From Pelagophyceae sp. CCMP2097 (Eukaryota > Sar > Pelagophyceae), in NCBI GenBank assembly GCA_026770575.1, contig MU658176.1, positions 1-10,485 on the forward strand: a DNA stretch of 10,485 nt, written 5' to 3'. The notes below the pieces were generated by a model. That model worked only from the letters and a program-made list of their open reading frames with translations, was not told where the DNA came from and did no database searches. Made by a program: the position numbers and the translations under genes. Of this stretch, positions 6,467-10,485 are shown piece by piece (positions within the stretch are counted from its first letter, which is position 1; every line of letters begins with the position of its first letter).

Positions 6467-7466
6467 ATGGACACCCGGGGCAAGCTGCACCGCATGGAGA
6501 TTGGCGACGAGCCGCCGCACCATGGCCACGATGTGCCATACGCGCACGTCGTCGGCGCCCGCACGCAGCTCCCGGCTCCCGCGCGCGCGGCGCTCGGGTG
6601 CGGTGCGGCGGCGGTTCTGCTCCTGCTGTGCAGCCTGACGTCGGTGCCCGCGGCGCACGTCGGCGTCGTCGTCAAATTCGGCGCCGTCGCGCCGCAGACG
6701 CTGACGAGCGGCCTGCACGTCGTGGCCCCCTGGGCGTCGGTGGAGACCATGCCCGTGAAAACGCAAATGCTCTATTCCGAGAACCTCGTGCCCACGAGCG
6801 AGGGCCTCAACGTCGAGTCAACACCGGCGCCGTGAATGGCCCTCGATCCTTTGCGGAGCGGCACGATAGGCTTGACGTCGCGCTCCTCTATAAGATCGAC
6901 GAGACGATGGTGCGCAAGCTCTACCTCGAGCTCGGGCCGGAATTCGAGGCTGTCCTCGTGCAGCCCGAGCTCTCGAGCGCCCTCCGCGGCCTCACTTCCG
7001 AAAAGTCGGCCAAGGCGCTCTACACGAGCGGCCGCTCCCAGCTCCGCAACCTGCTCCAGGAGGAGCTCACCGGCAAGGTCCGTCCCCCTTTTGAATTGGA
7101 GCCCCCGATCTTTTATGCTAGCTCGCGCCGCGCGGCATCATCCTCGAGGACGTGTTGCTCAAGGGCATCAAGTTGCCCGCTCAGCTGACGGCGTCCATCG
7201 AACTAAAGGCGCAGGCGGAGCAGGAGTCGGCGCGCATGGAATTCGTGTTGACAAAGGAGAAGCAGGAGGCCGAGCGCAAGCGCATCGAGGCCCAGGGCAT
7301 CGCCGACTTCCAGAAGATCGTCTCGACGGGCATCTCGCCCGAGCTTTTACAATGGAAGGGCATCGAAGCGACGGAGCGCCTGGCCCAATCCAACAACGCC
7401 AAGATGGTCATCATGGGCAACGGCAAGGATTCTCTCCCGGTATTACTCTCCGCCGCCGGCGAATAA
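6467..7466 (+). CDS. Prohibitin-like SPFH/band-7 membrane protein, three exons
   Basis: Exons are 6467-6816, 6870-7077 and 7122-7466, with introns of 53 nt (GA|GTCAAC...GATAG) and 44 nt (AAG|GTCCGT...GCTAG), phases 2 and 0. They join to 300 residues. A single hydrophobic segment lies at about residues 40-62 (AALGCGAAAVLLLLCSL...). It is followed by an SPFH domain starting HVGVVVKFGAV and including LTSGLHVVAPW and LNVELDVALLYKI. A long charged helix (IELKAQAEQESARMEFV onward) is typical of the prohibitin/stomatin coiled coil. The end WKGIEATERLAQS...IMGNGKDSLPVLL resembles prohibitin-family proteins of algae and bacteria. Such proteins form ring-like membrane scaffolds. The organelle is not clear; I see no obvious mitochondrial presequence. 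The ATG at 6467 has a good context (TCCATGG); ATG 6494 is an alternative. Confidence 0.88.
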
Positions 7467-7572
7467 GCCGAAAGACGCAGATCCTCTGTGTGAGACCGGT
7501 CGATCCGTTATCGGGCGGCTCGCGCGTCCCGCAGTTGGCGGAGTCGGCGCGCGCGCGCCGGCGCGGTCTTCG

Positions 7573-9920
7573 TCACGCGACGACGCACTGGCAGCCCGCC
7601 TTGACGGGCTTTGGCTCGTTTTCGGCGCCGTTTGCGCCGTCGGCTTGCTGCGCGGCCCGGTTGCCGTCGAGCTTCTTGCCCGCGCCGTTTTCGTTTTCCG
7701 CGTCGACCTTGTTCTGGAGGCGCTGAAGCTGGAGCTGCACGTCGTGCAGCGCCGCCTCGGCGGCCTCCTTGTCCTCGGCGCGGCCTCTTTGAGCCTCCTT
7801 GAGCTGCTTTTGCGCAGCGGCCGCGCGCGCCTCAAAACGCGCCTTTTCCGACTGCGCGCCGATGAGCGCCGCCTGCGCGTCGTACAAGATGTGCTGCCGA
7901 GCCTCGGATGCGCCGTCCTTCTCCGCGAGCTCGTGCTGCACGCGCAGCAGCCGCTCGCGCTCGAGGCGGTCCACCGTGTCCTAATGCCGCGCGGTCGGCA
8001 AGGGGCCCGATGCAAGGGCGGTGCGGGGCCCGGTCGGGCGGCGTTGACGCACGTGGCGCGTCTCGAGGCGGCGCACGAGCTCGTGCGTCGACTCAGGCCA
8101 CTTTTCCGCGGTGAACGCGAGCAACTGCTCGTCCTTGGCTGGCCCCTTTGCCTTTGCGTTGAACTTGAAGCGGAGCTCGGCCCAGGCGGCCTCGAGGTCC
8201 GAGGCGAGGTCGATGGGCGTCGCGCCGTCGCCGTCGTCGGCGGAGATGCGCGCCAGAGCAGCCCAGACGACGTCCATGTACAGCTTGGCTAAGAATTTCG
8301 AGCAGAGCCGGGCAGACTTGGCGCGGTTTGCCGCCTCGAACGTCGCGCGCGACCGCGCCAGCGACGACAATAGGTCCGCGCGCCGCTCGGGCGCCGCGTC
8401 GCCGACGGCGCGCGCGTCGAACGCTGCGACGGCGGCCGCCTCGGCGCGCGCGCAGTGCTGGGCCAGGGCGTCGGCCTCGAAGACGCCGCCCGGCGCCTCG
8501 ACGGCGGCCATGCTGGAATCGTAGAGGTCGGACGCCGCCGACTGCGCCGCGGCGCACTCAGCGGACGCGACGTGGTCCCACGCGGACGAGATGACCGGCA
8601 CGCCGCCGCCGTTCACCGCGTCCACGTACTGCCGGAGGAGCTCGAGGTACGTCGAACCGTTAAGGCGCGCGCCGCGGATCGTCTTGGGCCGGACATTTTC
8701 CGGCGCGAAGAGCGAGTCGCGCAGGTCCGCGACGCCCGCGCGAAACTCGGGCCTTAACTCGCGCGGCGGCAGCTCGTCGATCTGCTGCAGCTTGGCCTCG
8801 TCGTTGATGGGCCGCACGAGGGCCGCACACCCGCGCCGCGAGAAAAAGGCGGTGAGCATACTCCGCACGCGGTTCCTTTCGAGCACCGCGGCCTCGTAGC
8901 CCTTTTGCGGCCGCAGCGCCGACTCGAGGTACTCGTCGGCGGTGATCGCGTCGCCGCGCTCGTCGCACAGCTCGAGAGCAAAGTCGCGCAGGACCCAGGT
9001 AAAAGAAGGCATGAATTGGCACAGCGCGGCCGCGTCCTCGTCCGCCTCGGCCGCCGACCGCGCCGCCGCGTCGCGCAAGCGCCGAGCCCCGTCGCCGGTG
9101 GCATCGCCCGGTTGTGGCTCCGCCAGGGACGGGTCCGGTGGCGGCGAGAAGCGGATATGTTTGGAGAGCTGCGCCACGAACGAGAGCTGCCCGATGGCGT
9201 TCTCGTCAATCGAACCCAGCGAATTGTACACCAGCGAGGCGCACATGAGGCACGACAGCGCGAAGATGCGCGTGTCGTACTGCGAGTCCGCCTCGAGCCT
9301 GCGACCAGCGGCCTCAAGCGAAGGCCGAGGCGACGGAAACGCACCCTCCGACGCCCTCAGTGTCGAGGAGGAGCACCGCGCAGCGCGAGCCGTCGGCGAG
9401 CGTTACCTCTTGCGGCCGGCCGTAGATCCACACGCCCCGCGTGCAACGGCTCACGCTCGGCCTAGTCGCGCGCCTCGGGGCGGACAAAGCCCACAGCCTG
9501 CGCCTGCGCACCCGACGCGGAAGCCGATCTGCTTGCCGTTGAGGAAATTCAGCAGGCTCGACTTGCCCGTGCGGTACAACCCGACGACGGCGATGGGGCA
9601 GATCGCGCAGCTAGAGATGGCCGAGTGAATGCCGCCGCGAGGCGTTTAACGTCGACTACGCACTCAATCTTGGAGAAGAGCGCGGCGGCGGCCTCGCTGA
9701 CCTGGAGCGTCTGCTTGTCGTCCGACACCTCGATGAGCGGCACCGCCTCCTCCGGGAAATCGTCCTACGATGGTACGAATCGTAAATAAACGAGTCTAAT
9801 ACGAGGGCCCGGATCGACGCCGGACGATCCGGGCCGACCCGAAAAGGTCGAGACCACCTCTGCTGCGCGACGAGGGGCAATCAAGACGCCGCAGCGCCTC
9901 ACGAAGGCCCCCATGGCCAT
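7573..9920 (-). CDS. Guanylate-binding-protein (GBP) family large GTPase with CaaX box, six exons
   Basis: Exons are 9920-9903, 9764-9664, 9610-9512, 9461-9345, 9298-8053 and 7980-7573, giving 662 residues. The GTPase motifs are complete only after splicing: P-loop GLYRTGKS (residues 50-57), switch I T80 in CTRGVW, DTEG (106-109), and the GBP-type guanine motif LRD (215-217) in WVLRDFALEL. SLVYNSLGSIDENAIGQL is a GBP hallmark. A helical middle domain (about 330-530) and a long coiled coil (about 530-620) follow. The protein ends GCQCVVA: a C-terminal CVVA CaaX box for prenylation, with a second cysteine just upstream that could be acylated. Introns 2-6 are 53, 50, 46 and 72 nt plus the first at 138 nt; all are GT-AG. 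The six-codon first exon (MAMGAF, donor GTGAGG) is the weak part; exon 2 is firmly an internal exon because TAG precedes its first codon. Such GTPases hydrolyse GTP and remodel membranes. Confidence 0.93.
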
Positions 9921-10485
9921 TGTAGCGTGGCCACGGAAAGATGTTTCGGCGAAAACTTGGGTTCCGAGTCCGGCCGGCGCTAAGTCGGCGTCCCGGCGGC
10001 TCGGCTGCCACGGACGCCCGGCGGCTCCCGGCGTCGTCCGGACGTCGGATGATTCGACGGAGGAAGGTCGACTCTCCGCGCGGGGATGCTGCGCAGGAGC
10101 CGCGGTTTTCCGGCTGGTCGCGCAAGTCGATGGCCCTCGCGGCGGTGGCCGGGGCGTCGGCGTGGTGCGCGCTCTGCCGGGGCGGCGGCGATTCGCCGAA
10201 GCGGCGGCACTCCTTCGGCCGCGGGCCCGCAAAGCAGCACGCGCACGTTTTCCTCGAACTCCGATGCGCTGGGGGGGCGTACCTCCACGACGTCGACGGT
10301 GCCCACTCTCGTCAGCGGACTCTCGAATACTGTGGGAGGGCGGCCACACGTCCCAGTGACACATCTCCACATATAGGCGAAGCGCGGTGCACCGTCGGTC
10401 CGCAGCGTCCCTTTGACTGAGTGTGATCTGTCGGAGCCGCGCGAACAACGTCGGACCCGCGCACGCAGGCCGACGCGACGGTACT
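9921..10485 (-). other. Upstream region of the GBP gene; possible partial gene
   Basis: No gene can be called firmly. On the minus strand one frame is open from the right edge (10485) to 9980. Its middle (about 10390-10230) has a balanced, protein-like composition (TDGAPRFAYMW, VGTVDVVEVRPPSASEFEEN). Below about 10220 it turns into Arg/Pro-rich sequence, as if an exon ended near the donor-like GTGCGC after EFEEN. A CAG acceptor about 73 nt further on would shift to a frame reading SAHHADAPATAARAIDLRD. If real, this is the end of an unrecognised gene running in from the right, ahead of GBP. Plus-strand open frames cover the same stretch, and I cannot exclude them. The segment next to 9920 should contain the GBP promoter. 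Confidence 0.3.

Noticed and set aside
9913..10420. Plus-strand open frames at the right end
   Set aside because: They are Arg/Gly/Ala-rich, no splicing scheme gives a recognisable protein, and they overlap the GBP first exon.

Overview
The window looks like part of a compact, very GC-rich nuclear genome from a unicellular eukaryote, most likely a microalga. Five genes can be rebuilt as spliced eukaryotic genes. They use very short introns (about 44-95 nt, one possible 138 nt), with donors often GTGCGY and acceptors always YAG. The gene set (a kinetochore subunit, phosphatidylinositol synthase, an SPFH membrane protein and a guanylate-binding-protein GTPase) is eukaryotic. A pelagophyte-like stramenopile is my guess from style; the sequence does not prove it.

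Layout, left to right. 1-828 (+): the 3' part of an unrecognised coiled-coil/proline-rich protein gene, broken by one in-frame TAA. 829-1207: gene-free, with short GC-rich repeats. 1208-2028 (-): a four-exon SPC24 kinetochore gene. 2029-2685: mostly unexplained. 2686-2988 (-): two possible 3' exons of an unknown gene. 3065-3862: an approximately 800-bp foldback-like repetitive element, with inverted termini and 10-bp/21-bp tandem arrays. 3959-5365 (+): a three-exon gene for a protein with five copies of an HPG-containing helical repeat. 5425-6263 (-): a five-exon phosphatidylinositol synthase gene, including a 26-nt exon and a GC-AG intron. 6467-7466 (+): a three-exon prohibitin-like SPFH gene. 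7573-9920 (-): a six-exon guanylate-binding-protein-like GTPase with a C-terminal CaaX box. 9921-10485: no firm gene; a minus-strand open frame runs off the right edge.

Genes are tightly packed. PIS and the SPFH gene start head-to-head 203 bp apart. The HPG-repeat gene and PIS end tail-to-tail 59 bp apart, and SPFH and the GBP gene end tail-to-tail 106 bp apart. None of the five proteins is intact in a single reading frame; each was rebuilt by joining frames at splice sites whose phases agree and whose junctions restore family motifs. The functional link between neighbours is weak: PIS, SPFH and a prenylated GBP all act at membranes, but nothing shows that they form one system.
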